Of a stretch of 8,607 nucleotides of DNA, positions 1 through 7,119 are shown piece after piece (within the stretch, counting starts at the first letter, position 1; every line of letters begins with the position of its first letter). The DNA comes from Candidatus Stercoripulliclostridium pullicola (GTDB lineage: Bacteria; Bacillota; Clostridia; Christensenellales; DTU072). The notes under the pieces were generated by a model that searched no databases, had not been told where the DNA came from, and saw nothing but the letters and a program-made list of their open reading frames with translations. Both the position numbers and the translations under genes were made by a program. The stretch is taken from NCBI GenBank assembly GCA_017694145.1, contig JADINF010000077.1, positions 1-8,607 on the forward strand, in the 5' to 3' direction.

Positions 1-278
1 GATTACGCGACGTCAACGTCGAAGTGGCGCGAGTTACGGGAGCGCACGCTCTGGAGGTCAGAGTTTGGGAACGCGGCAGCGGCGAAACGCTCGCATGCGG
101 TACGGGCGCAACGGCTGCGGCTTACGTATTCGCCTACGACGGGAAAGTTTCTTTCCCCGTTTCCGTTAAGCTTCCCGGAGGGGTACTTACCGTGGAATAT
201 ATCGACGGTCGCGTTTACGCGAGCGGCAATGTACAACTGAATTATATAGGAGAACTCAATATATCCGATTATGGTTAA
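1..278 (+). CDS. dapF: Diaminopimelate epimerase, C-terminal part (5' end outside window)
   Basis: This cytoplasmic enzyme interconverts LL- and meso-diaminopimelate, the last step before lysine and the source of meso-DAP for peptidoglycan. The frame is open from the window's first complete codon at position 3, so the gene is truncated by the window edge and only about 91 C-terminal residues are visible. The hallmark second-half motif is present: WERGSGETLACGTGA, whose Cys codon at 96-98 is one of the two catalytic cysteines of the family. It is followed by the usual beta-rich end (LPGGVLTVEY, then a GNVQL-like segment). The stop codon at 276-278 lies inside the start of the next gene, dapL, which supplies its substrate, so the pair is probably translationally coupled. 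The other catalytic Cys lies in the missing N-terminal half and cannot be checked. Identification is secure. Confidence 0.95.
   Translation, partial: LRDVNVEVARVTGAHALEVRVWERGSGETLACGTGATAAAYVFAYDGKVSFPVSVKLPGGVLTVEYIDGRVYASGNVQLNYIGELNISDYG
248..252 (+). promoter_or_regulatory. Distant Shine-Dalgarno candidate for dapL
   Basis: AGGAG lies inside the dapF 3' end, 18 bases before the dapL ATG, which is longer than the usual 5-9 base spacing. No better site is nearer. The dapL N-terminus MVKINENF fits the family start, so the ATG at 271 is kept. Initiation probably relies on ribosomes terminating at the overlapping dapF stop codon. Confidence 0.4.
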
Positions 279-1455
279 GATCAACGAAAACTTTTTCGCA
301 CTCAAAGAGAGTTATCTTTTTTCCACCACCGCACGCAAGATAAGAGAATATCAGGCGGCACATCCCGACAAACCCGTCATTAAAATGGGAATAGGCGACG
401 TTACCAAGCCTCTCACCGCCCCGGTGGTCGCGGCGCTCGAGAAAGCGAGCCGCGAGCAGGGCGACGCCCGTACCTTCCACGGTTACGGCGACGAGCAGGG
501 TTGCGGATTTTTGCAGCAGGCTATCGCCTCTTACTATCGCGAAATATCCGGAGTGGAACTTAAACAGAACGAAATTTTCATTTCCGACGGCGCGAAAAGC
601 GACGTGGCGAATTTCACCGATCTTTTCTCGGACGACAACGTGATACTCATTCCCGATCCCGTCTATCCCGTTTATATGGACAGCAACGTGATGCGCGGAA
701 GGAAGATCACGCTTATCGACGGTAACGAGGAGAACGGATTTTTGCCGATGCCTTACGAAGGGCTCGAGGGCGACATCGTATATCTTTGCTCGCCCAACAA
801 TCCCACGGGAGCGGTGTATTCGAGAGAACAACTCAAAACTTGGGTCGACTTCGCCAACGCAAACGGTATTATCATACTTTTCGATTCCGCATACGAAGCT
901 TTCGTGGGCGACAAAGAACTTCCCCGTTCCATTTACGAGGTCGAAGGCGCGAAAAAATGCGCCGTGGAGTTCTGTTCGCTATCCAAGACCGCGGGCTTTA
1001 CAGGCACCCGTTGCGGATACACCGTCGTTCCCGAGGATATCGTTATCGGCGGAAGGAGTCTCAATAAGATGTGGCTTCGCCGTCAGACCACGAAATACAA
1101 CGGCACCGCGTATATCGTACAACGCGGCGCGGAAGCGGTATTCACTCCCGAGGGAATGGCTACATGCCGCGCGAATATCGAGTATTACAAGGAGAACGCA
1201 CGCATAATGGCGGACGCGCTCACCGAGCTCGGTATATGGTTTACCGGGGGCGTGAATTCACCGTATATCTGGCTTAGATGCGGTATGGATTCGTGGGAAT
1301 TTTTCGATATGCTTCTCAACGAAATACAGGTCGCGGGTACTCCCGGAAGCGGGTTCGGCAAATGCGGCGAAGGATATTTCCGTCTGACCGCGTTCAACAC
1401 TCACGAGAATACCGCCGAAGCCATGGCGCGGCTCAAAAAACTTTTGAAAAAATAA
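271..1455 (+). CDS. dapL: LL-diaminopimelate aminotransferase
   Basis: This PLP-dependent class I/II aminotransferase converts tetrahydrodipicolinate plus glutamate directly to LL-diaminopimelate, replacing the succinylase or acetylase steps (DapD/C/E) in lysine and peptidoglycan synthesis. The 394 residues are near the family length of roughly 400. The start matches DapL proteins (MVKINENF, then SYLFSTTARKI). Visible motifs are the substrate-side GDVTKPL at 42-48, SPNNPTG at 174-180, the PLP-binding Asp205 and Tyr208 in the FDSAYEAF segment, and SLSKTAGFTGTR at 236-247 with the Schiff-base lysine at K239. R371 in GYFRLTAF is the likely alpha-carboxylate ligand. The longer SxSKTAGFTGTRxGY signature is typical of DapL rather than AspC-type enzymes. 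It overlaps dapF by 8 bases and is followed 16 bases later by purA. The pairing with dapF strongly supports the role. Confidence 0.96.
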   Translation: MVKINENFFALKESYLFSTTARKIREYQAAHPDKPVIKMGIGDVTKPLTAPVVAALEKASREQGDARTFHGYGDEQGCGFLQQAIASYYREISGVELKQNEIFISDGAKSDVANFTDLFSDDNVILIPDPVYPVYMDSNVMRGRKITLIDGNEENGFLPMPYEGLEGDIVYLCSPNNPTGAVYSREQLKTWVDFANANGIIILFDSAYEAFVGDKELPRSIYEVEGAKKCAVEFCSLSKTAGFTGTRCGYTVVPEDIVIGGRSLNKMWLRRQTTKYNGTAYIVQRGAEAVFTPEGMATCRANIEYYKENARIMADALTELGIWFTGGVNSPYIWLRCGMDSWEFFDMLLNEIQVAGTPGSGFGKCGEGYFRLTAFNTHENTAEAMARLKKLLKK

Positions 1456-1471
1456 ATTACGGAGGAACAAT

Positions 1472-2746
1472 ATGTCTGTTACAGTTCTTGTCGGAGCACA
1501 ATTCGGAGACGAAGGCAAAGGTAAAATAGTGGATTATCTTGCCAAAGATATGGATATGGTCGTACGCTTCCAGGGCGGCGACAATGCCGGACACACCGTC
1601 GTCAACGACAAAGGTTCGTTCAAACTCCACCTTGTTCCTTGCGGGATATTCGAAGACGGTTGTAAGGCTCTCGCCAATACAGGAATGGTCATCAATCCCG
1701 ACGAGCTGATGAAAGAGCTCGCTGAGATCGAGAAAGGCGGCGTGGACACCTCGCTCATGTACATAAGCTCCAGAGCGGTCATACTCATGCCTTATCATAT
1801 CGCGCTCGACAGCGCGAGCGAGAGGAGCGGCAGAACGGGCATAGGCACCACCAAGCGCGGTATTGGATACGCTTACGCGGACAGAGCGCGTCGCAATGCG
1901 CTCCGCTTCGAGAACCTTCTCGATCTCGAATATTGCCGTAAGCGCGTGGAGGCGATAATGCCCACCGTCAACGCGGAGCTCGAAGCCAAAGGCTGCGAAA
2001 CCTTCTCCGTGGAGGACATAATGGCGAAAATAAGCGTATGGGCGGAGAAGCTTTCGAAGCGCATCGTCGAGCCCGTATCGTTCGTCAATAAGGCGATAGC
2101 AAGAGGGGAGAAGCTCCTTTTCGAAGGACAGCTCGGCGCGATGAAGGACATCGACCTCGGCATATACCCATACGTCACTTCCTCCAACCCCGTTGCGGCG
2201 TATGCCGCGGTGAGCGGCGGCTTCCCCGTCAGTAAGATAGACGAGATAGTAGGCGTCATGAAAGCCTTCTCCTCCGCCGTGGGCGACGGACCCTTCCCTA
2301 CGGAGATGAACGATGAGCAATCGGACGGATTCCGTGGCACAGGCAACCAAATTGACGACGAATTCGGCGCAAGAACGGGACGCGCGAGAAGGCTCGGCTG
2401 GCTCGATCTGCCGATAGTCAAATTTGCCGCGACCGTTAACGGTTTCACTTCCATAGCCGTCTGCAAGATAGACAAACTCGATACCTACGAGAAGATAAAA
2501 GTGTGCACAGGCTACAAATTAAACGGCGAACTCATCGATTATATGCCCTCGGCTACAGACCTCTATAAAGTAGAGCCCGTTTACGAGGAGATGGAGGGCT
2601 GGCTCACTTCTACCCGCGAGATACGCGACTACGACGCGCTTCCCGTGAACGCGAAGAAGTATATCGAGCTTATCGAGAAGCACGCCGGCGTTCCCGTCAA
2701 ATATATCGGCGTAGGTCCCGCGCACGACGAGATAATCGTCCGTTAA
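1472..2746 (+). CDS. purA: Adenylosuccinate synthetase, divergent clade
   Basis: PurA joins IMP and L-aspartate using GTP to give adenylosuccinate, the committed step to AMP, in the cytoplasm. The 424 residues match the bacterial length (E. coli about 432). The GTP loop GDEGKGK (12-18) carries the catalytic base D13, and GGDNAGHT (35-42) carries the catalytic acid H41. Also present are IGTT (124-127), DIDLGIYPYVTSSNP (226-240), the TGRARRLGWLD segment (302-312), the guanine-recognition KIDKLD (332-337) and a C-terminal VGPAHDEIIVR. Departures from the common form are QFGDEGKGK instead of QWGDEGKGK, EGQLG (218-222) instead of EGAQG, and KRGIGYAY instead of GRGIGPAY. From memory, some clostridial PurA proteins share EGQLG. 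D13 argues against a PurZ-type diaminopurine enzyme, where I recall this Asp being replaced. The start has a strong GGAGG at 1461-1465, six bases before the ATG. It ends the dapF-dapL-purA operon. Confidence 0.93.
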   Translation: MSVTVLVGAQFGDEGKGKIVDYLAKDMDMVVRFQGGDNAGHTVVNDKGSFKLHLVPCGIFEDGCKALANTGMVINPDELMKELAEIEKGGVDTSLMYISSRAVILMPYHIALDSASERSGRTGIGTTKRGIGYAYADRARRNALRFENLLDLEYCRKRVEAIMPTVNAELEAKGCETFSVEDIMAKISVWAEKLSKRIVEPVSFVNKAIARGEKLLFEGQLGAMKDIDLGIYPYVTSSNPVAAYAAVSGGFPVSKIDEIVGVMKAFSSAVGDGPFPTEMNDEQSDGFRGTGNQIDDEFGARTGRARRLGWLDLPIVKFAATVNGFTSIAVCKIDKLDTYEKIKVCTGYKLNGELIDYMPSATDLYKVEPVYEEMEGWLTSTREIRDYDALPVNAKKYIELIEKHAGVPVKYIGVGPAHDEIIVR

Positions 2747-2760
2747 GCGCGCCTCGCCTC

Positions 2761-2788
2761 AAACCGCCCCGGTCGGGGCGGTTTTTTT
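2761..2788 (+). terminator. Rho-independent terminator after purA
   Basis: This is a perfect 10-bp stem: AAACCGCCCC at 2761-2770 pairs with GGGGCGGTTT at 2775-2784 around a GGTC tetraloop. It runs into seven consecutive T residues (2782-2788). It sits 14 bases after the purA stop codon and separates the dapF-dapL-purA transcript from the lacZ-led one. The reverse strand lacks a matching T-tract (only three A residues on the left flank), so it should work mainly in the plus direction. Confidence 0.95.
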
Positions 2789-2824
2789 ACGTCGTTAAGA
2801 TGCGTTAAATTTTTCTTTTGCGTA

Positions 2825-2853
2825 TTGCCTTCGCGCGCATAGCGTGATATAAT
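2825..2853 (+). promoter_or_regulatory. Housekeeping sigma (SigA/sigma-70) promoter for the lacZ operon
   Basis: TTGCCT (2825-2830) serves as the -35 box. A 17-base spacer follows, then a perfect TATAAT (2848-2853), which is preceded by TG at 2845-2846 to give an extended -10 (TGaTATAAT). Transcription should begin near 2860, leaving a leader of about 40 bases before the lacZ ATG. The promoter lies just after the purA terminator in the only intergenic gap of the window (2747-2898), which holds no other gene. An A/T-rich stretch just upstream of the -35 could add strength. No start-site mapping is available, so the +1 is inferred from spacing. Confidence 0.8.
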
Positions 2854-2855
2854 AT

Positions 2856-2869
2856 TATAAATATTTATA
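2856..2869. promoter_or_regulatory. AT-rich 14-bp palindrome at the transcription start (possible operator)
   Basis: TATAAATATTTATA is a perfect inverted repeat centred between 2862 and 2863, three bases after the -10 box and covering the predicted start site. That is where a repressor would block transcription. A second, GC-cored palindrome (TAGCGCTA, 2873-2880) follows. No regulator gene is present in the window to pair with it. AT-only palindromes also arise by chance in promoter DNA, so this is a candidate only. Confidence 0.3.
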
Positions 2870-2898
2870 TACTAGCGCTACGCGCGCCGGAGGACGAA

Positions 2899-5800
2899 AT
2901 GAAGGATTATTGGCGTAAGCCCGACATATATAACGTAAATTCCATCGAAAGATACGCTTCGGGATTCCCGCTCGACAGCGACAATAATTTCAAATCCGTT
3001 AGCCTTAACGGCGAATGGAAATTCAAATTCTGCAATTCCGTTTACGAGATTCCCTGGGGATTCACCAAGCTCGACGCCGACTTAACCGGTTTCGATACCA
3101 TAGAAGTGCCGTCGGAGTGGCAGTTCAAGGGATACGACGTACCGATCTATACCAATATCGCGTACCCGTACGCGCTCGAGAGCAAGTTCCTGCCGATGAT
3201 ACCTCACGTTTACGGCGAAAAGAATTCCGTGGGTTGCTATTCGCGCATGTTCAACGTAAAAGAAACCGACGACAACGTTTTCCTGCGATTCGGCGGCGTC
3301 AACAGCGCGGCGGAAGTTTACGTAAACGGTGAATTCGTAGGGTACTCTGAGGACACTTTCGACGCGCAGGAATACGAGATCACGAATTTTGTCCGCCCGG
3401 GCGAAAACAAACTCGACGTAGTCGTTTACCGTTATTGTACCGGAAGCTACCTCGAGGATCAGGATATGTGGCGGCTTTCCGGAATATTCCGCGACGTCGA
3501 TCTTCTCTATAAACCCAAAGCGGAGATCTCGGATATGTTCTTCAGAAGCGCGCTTTCGGAAGATTTCACGCGCGCGGATATAGTTGCCGATATCGATATT
3601 TCCGGCAACGGCAGGGGTCTTTCCGCGCCGAGAGTTTACGTTACTCTCGTGGATTATTACGGCGAAGAAGCTCCCGCTTTCGAAGGCGTTTACGAGGTAG
3701 ATCCTTTCGTAGACGGCGAAAAACGCAGACTTACTTTCGCAGCTCCCGTCAAAGATTTCAGACTCTGGTCTCACGAGCACCCGAATCTTTACGCGGTAAT
3801 AGTCGATCTTTACGACGGCGACGTTTTCGTCGACAGGCGACTTACCACGTTCGGTTTCCGTAAAGTGGAGATCGTTCCGATGAAAGACGGCAAAGGTCCT
3901 TACATTCTCCTGAACGGCAAACCTCTTAAATTCACCGGCGTCAACCGTCACGAATTCCATCCCGAATACGGTCACGCCGTGCCGCTTTCTCTCGTCGAGG
4001 AAGACATCAAAATATGTAAAGCCAACAATATCACCGCCATACGTAACTGTCACTATCCCAACCAACCCGGCTTCTACGAACTGTGCGACAGGTACGGCGT
4101 TCTCGTGATCTGCGAGAACAACCTCGAAACGCACGGGCTGTCCTTCCTTATCCCGCGCAGTAACAAGCGTTGGACCGAGCAGTGCTGTTACCGTATGCGC
4201 AATATGGTGAATACCTATAAAAACCATCCGTGTATAGTGAGCTGGTCGCTCGGAAACGAGTCCGGAAGAGGTAAGGCGTTCGAAGCGATGCGTAAAGTCG
4301 CGCTCGAGATCGACGACACGCGCTTTATCCATTACGAAGCGGATACGAGCGGCTGGATCTCCGACGTCATGAGCGAAATGTACGCGCCGCTCGAGAAAAT
4401 GGAACCGATAGGCGAAAACCGCCCAGTAAGACACGGAAGTTACATTTATTGCCCGTGGGGAGTAGCTTATAAACCGGAAAAATACCGCGATCTTCCCTTC
4501 ATGCAATGCGAATACGCGCACTGCATGGGCAACGCGCTCGGCAACTTCTCCGATTACTGGAACGCTTTCAAGAAGTACGACAGGCTGGCGGGCGGATTTA
4601 TATGGGATTTTGCCGATCAGACTATAAAGTACACTAATTCGGAGGGCATAACCGAATGGCGTTACGGCGGCGATTTCGGCGACAAACCCAATAACGGCAA
4701 CTTTGCCTTCAACGGTATCCTGCGCGGCGACCGCAGTCCCAACCCCGCGCTTTACGAAGTACGTAAGCAGTATCAACAGGCAGATATAGCGCTCATCGAA
4801 GGCAAGATAGCTTTCTATAACCGCTATATGTTCACCAATCTTAACGAATTCGACGTGAAACTGGAGCTTTATTGCGAAGGCGAGCTCGTCGATTCCGTGG
4901 TATATCCCATGCCTTCCGTCGAGAGCGGCAAGATAGGCACGATGGATCTTCCGCTCGATTTCGATTTCGGCGACGGCGAAGTGAGCCTCGTAGTCAACGT
5001 GATAACCCGCGAAGCGAACGCATATTCCGAAGCGGGACACGTTGTCGCTTACGAGCAATTCATTCTGAAGCGCGCCGACTTCGCGCTTCCCGAAGTGAAG
5101 GGCGAAAGCGGTTACGCGGCAACCGACGTCGAGATCGTCGTAAGCTTCGGCGGATGCCGCGCGATAATAGACAAAGAGACCGGTAAGATCATCAGCATAG
5201 GCAAGCAGGGCAAGGAAAAACTCAAAGAGCCTTTCGAGCTCAGTTTCTACCGCGCCACCATCGACAACGACCGTTTGCCTCAGGTGGATATCCCGATAGC
5301 CAAGTGGTACATGGGCGTCGACAGATTCAAGAGGGCGCAGAAGAGATTGAGAGTGCGCCGCATCAACGTGATGTCCAACGAAGGCAAGGTTTCCGTTGCG
5401 ATAGACTGGAAAATGCCGCACGTCAAGGAATTGCGCACCCTTTACAAATTCAATGCGGACGGCAGTATAGACGTTGAACTTTCGCTCATTCCGAAGAAGG
5501 AAATGGAGCGTTACGGCTTCACTTTCGCTCTGCGCGACGGAGTGGAAGGCGTAAGCTTCTACGGCAAAGGACCTTTCGAGAATTACTGCGACAGAGCCAC
5601 GGCGGCGCTTATCAAGCGTTATTCGGGAAGCTCCGAGGAATTCCTTCACGATTATCTCTATCCGCAGGAGAACGGCAATCACACCGAAATGCGCTGGCTC
5701 AAAGTGGGCGGCGACAACGGCGTGGAGATATACGCGGACGAGAAGCCTTTCGAGGCGAGCGTACATCCGTACACCCTCGACATGCTGTATTCGGCAAAGC

Positions 5801-5961
5801 ATCTGCACGAGCTCAAGAGTCTCGATTATCTCACCGTCAACATCGACGGCAGACAGCGCGGAGTAGGCGGCGACGTACCCGGCATGGCTACGTTGAAACC
5901 GCAATATAAGATCTTGCCTCGCCACGCGCAGAGCTTGAAATTCCGTCTCGTGATCAAGTAA
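2899..5961 (+). CDS. lacZ: Beta-galactosidase, LacZ type (glycoside hydrolase family 2)
   Basis: This enzyme hydrolyses terminal beta-D-galactosides such as lactose with retention of configuration. There is no signal peptide, so it acts in the cytoplasm. Its 1020 residues nearly equal E. coli LacZ (1023). In order it has the sugar-binding jelly roll (about 36-200, including GYDVPIYTN and the QDMWRLSGIFRDV segment), an Ig-like domain (about 205-320), the TIM barrel (about 325-615), a second Ig-like domain, and the Bgal_small domain (about 735-1018, with GKGPFENYCDR and NIDGRQRGVGGD). Active-site residues are acid/base E454 (WSLGNESG), nucleophile E538 (CEYAHCMGN), metal ligands E410 and H412 (ETHG), H351 (NRHEFHP), H385 (CHYPNQP) and W569 (FIWDFADQ). 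The start has GGAGG at 2889-2893, five bases before the ATG, behind its own promoter. It uses one TTA codon and no CTA or TCA. It appears intact, and a phospho-beta-galactosidase (GH1) is ruled out by the fold. Confidence 0.96.
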   Translation: MKDYWRKPDIYNVNSIERYASGFPLDSDNNFKSVSLNGEWKFKFCNSVYEIPWGFTKLDADLTGFDTIEVPSEWQFKGYDVPIYTNIAYPYALESKFLPMIPHVYGEKNSVGCYSRMFNVKETDDNVFLRFGGVNSAAEVYVNGEFVGYSEDTFDAQEYEITNFVRPGENKLDVVVYRYCTGSYLEDQDMWRLSGIFRDVDLLYKPKAEISDMFFRSALSEDFTRADIVADIDISGNGRGLSAPRVYVTLVDYYGEEAPAFEGVYEVDPFVDGEKRRLTFAAPVKDFRLWSHEHPNLYAVIVDLYDGDVFVDRRLTTFGFRKVEIVPMKDGKGPYILLNGKPLKFTGVNRHEFHPEYGHAVPLSLVEEDIKICKANNITAIRNCHYPNQPGFYELCDRYGVLVICENNLETHGLSFLIPRSNKRWTEQCCYRMRNMVNTYKNHPCIVSWSLGNESGRGKAFEAMRKVALEIDDTRFIHYEADTSGWISDVMSEMYAPLEKMEPIGENRPVRHGSYIYCPWGVAYKPEKYRDLPFMQCEYAHCMGNALGNFSDYWNAFKKYDRLAGGFIWDFADQTIKYTNSEGITEWRYGGDFGDKPNNGNFAFNGILRGDRSPNPALYEVRKQYQQADIALIEGKIAFYNRYMFTNLNEFDVKLELYCEGELVDSVVYPMPSVESGKIGTMDLPLDFDFGDGEVSLVVNVITREANAYSEAGHVVAYEQFILKRADFALPEVKGESGYAATDVEIVVSFGGCRAIIDKETGKIISIGKQGKEKLKEPFELSFYRATIDNDRLPQVDIPIAKWYMGVDRFKRAQKRLRVRRINVMSNEGKVSVAIDWKMPHVKELRTLYKFNADGSIDVELSLIPKKEMERYGFTFALRDGVEGVSFYGKGPFENYCDRATAALIKRYSGSSEEFLHDYLYPQENGNHTEMRWLKVGGDNGVEIYADEKPFEASVHPYTLDMLYSAKHLHELKSLDYLTVNIDGRQRGVGGDVPGMATLKPQYKILPRHAQSLKFRLVIK

Positions 5962-5962
5962 A

Positions 5963-7105
5963 ATGCTCGGTCTTGCACTCGAAGGCGGGGGCGCGAAAGG
6001 CGCGTTTCACGTAGGCGCTCTGAAAGCGCTGTTCGAGAGGGGATATTCTTTCGACGGCGTAGCGGGTACCTCTATAGGCGCGCTCAACGGCGCGATAGTG
6101 GCGCAGGGAGATTTCCCCGTGCTGGAAGATATATGGCGTAACGCGTCGTTTGCCACGCTCACCGGACTCGACGACGAAAAATTCAACAGACTTCTTTCCC
6201 GCGATCTCGACCGCGACCTTATCAGGTATATGTTGCGCCTTGCTCGTAAAACAGTCAAAAATCGCGGACTTCCGATGGACAAGATCCGCGAATTTGCCGC
6301 TACCTATATCGACGAAGCGCGTTTGCGCGCTTCGCCGGTAGATTATTGCATGGTCACGGTTTCGATAAGCGACGACTGGACGCCGCTAGAGCTTTTCAAA
6401 GAAGATATCCCCGAAGGCATGCTGACGCAATATATTCTCACGAGCGCGTATTTCCCCGTATTCAACAGACCCGAAGTGAGCGGAAAAAGTTTTATGGACG
6501 GCGGGATGTACAATAACTGTCCCGTTACGCCGCTCATTCATCGCGGTTACCGCAATATCGTGGGTATCCGCACGGGTAGTAGAATGCCCAGTCAGAAAGT
6601 TCTGGATATGAGCGTGAAGGTGGATTATATAGACCCTTCCGAAAATCTCGGCACCACGCTCGATTTCCGCAAGGAAAAGATAGCGCACAATATAAAATTA
6701 GGCTATTACGACGCGCTGAGATTTACCGATAAGCTCATCGGAATGAAATATTATATACGCCCGAAAACTTATGCCGAAAGCATAAATTACCTCGAGCATT
6801 TCGACAACGAGTGTTATGAGGCTTTGTCTAATATCCTGGACGCGCAGGGAACGCGCAGGGAATTGATGGCAAGGGCGGCGCGCGTGGCGAGCGAAGAACT
6901 GGGGCTTGCGTCCGACGTCACCGCGGTGGAAGCCGTGGTAGCTATGTTCGAATATGCGGCGAAGCTGTACGGAGTGGAAAAATTCCGTATATACGGCGCG
7001 GAAGAATTCGTATCCGCGCTCGCGGTGCGCTGGACGAGGGAGATACCCGACGTCAAATACCCCAAAGTGTACGAAATCGTAAAAGCGCTTATCAAAGGCG
7101 CGTGA
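5963..7105 (+). CDS. Patatin-like phospholipase family protein
   Basis: This is predicted to be a serine lipid acyl hydrolase of the patatin family, which uses a Ser-Asp dyad on phospholipids or galactolipids; the true substrate is unknown. All three signatures are present: the oxyanion loop EGGGAKGAF (7-15), the nucleophile elbow GTSIG (35-39) with Ser37, and DGG (179-181) with catalytic Asp179. There is no signal peptide or membrane segment, so it is probably cytoplasmic or loosely membrane-bound. After the roughly 260-residue catalytic part comes a helical C-terminal extension (about 275-380) with a FEYAAKLYGVEKFRIY segment, a layout I recall from clostridial patatin-like proteins of this size. 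The ATG lies one base after the lacZ stop codon with no recognisable Shine-Dalgarno, so translation probably depends on coupling to lacZ. The stop overlaps the ribosome site of the next gene. Family assignment is firm, function is open. Confidence 0.9.
   Translation: MLGLALEGGGAKGAFHVGALKALFERGYSFDGVAGTSIGALNGAIVAQGDFPVLEDIWRNASFATLTGLDDEKFNRLLSRDLDRDLIRYMLRLARKTVKNRGLPMDKIREFAATYIDEARLRASPVDYCMVTVSISDDWTPLELFKEDIPEGMLTQYILTSAYFPVFNRPEVSGKSFMDGGMYNNCPVTPLIHRGYRNIVGIRTGSRMPSQKVLDMSVKVDYIDPSENLGTTLDFRKEKIAHNIKLGYYDALRFTDKLIGMKYYIRPKTYAESINYLEHFDNECYEALSNILDAQGTRRELMARAARVASEELGLASDVTAVEAVVAMFEYAAKLYGVEKFRIYGAEEFVSALAVRWTREIPDVKYPKVYEIVKALIKGA
6840..6861 (+). repeat. Perfect 11-bp tandem duplication inside the patatin gene
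   Basis: ACGCGCAGGGA occurs twice head to tail (6840-6850 and 6851-6861) at the junction of the catalytic part and the C-terminal extension. Eleven is not a multiple of three, so gain or loss of a copy would shift the frame. Codons downstream keep the local bias and a family-like C-terminus, so the two-copy form appears to be the functional one. Confidence 0.85.
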
Positions 7106-7110
7106 AGGAG
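7105..7110 (+). promoter_or_regulatory. Ribosome binding site that fixes the EIIC start
   Basis: AAGGAG begins on the last base of the patatin stop codon and lies nine bases before the ATG at 7120. An upstream in-frame GTG at 7102 would place this motif inside the coding sequence and itself lacks a ribosome site, so the ATG at 7120 is preferred. Confidence 0.75.
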
Positions 7111-7119
7111 AGACGGAAT

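Noticed and set aside
1457..2350. A 297-codon minus-strand frame over purA, and a 191-codon one over dapL (256-831)
   Set aside because: These are the same codon-aligned antisense effect. The sense strand encodes clear, full-length conserved enzymes.
1472..2746. Possibility that purA is really PurZ (diaminopurine synthesis)
   Set aside because: The catalytic Asp13 that I recall being replaced in PurZ is present, as is His41, the length is full bacterial size, and there are no phage genes nearby.
2761..2788. Reading the purA terminator as bidirectional
   Set aside because: Only three A residues flank the stem on the left, so there is no U-tract for reverse transcription, and no minus-strand gene faces it.
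2789..2898. A riboswitch or small RNA in the lacZ leader
   Set aside because: The predicted leader is only about 40 bases, contains no recognisable conserved aptamer elements, and has no second terminator-like hairpin.
2899..2960. A secretion signal on the beta-galactosidase
   Set aside because: The N-terminus (MKDYWRKPDIYNVN) is charged and polar with no hydrophobic core, so the enzyme is cytoplasmic.
4872..5186. Short plus-strand out-of-frame open frames (for example here and at 786-1067 and 7926-8363)
   Set aside because: They are Arg-rich products typical of shifted frames in such DNA, lie wholly inside conserved genes, and have no ribosome sites.
3082..5925. A 947-codon open frame on the minus strand across almost all of lacZ
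   Set aside because: It is codon-aligned antisense to lacZ and stays open only because lacZ lacks CTA and TCA and has a single TTA. It begins at a GTG, has no ribosome site of note, and its product resembles no family I know.
7102..7119. Alternative GTG start at 7102 for the EIIC-like gene
   Set aside because: The AAGGAG ribosome site (7105-7110) would then fall inside the gene, and no site precedes the GTG. The ATG at 7120 has suitable spacing.
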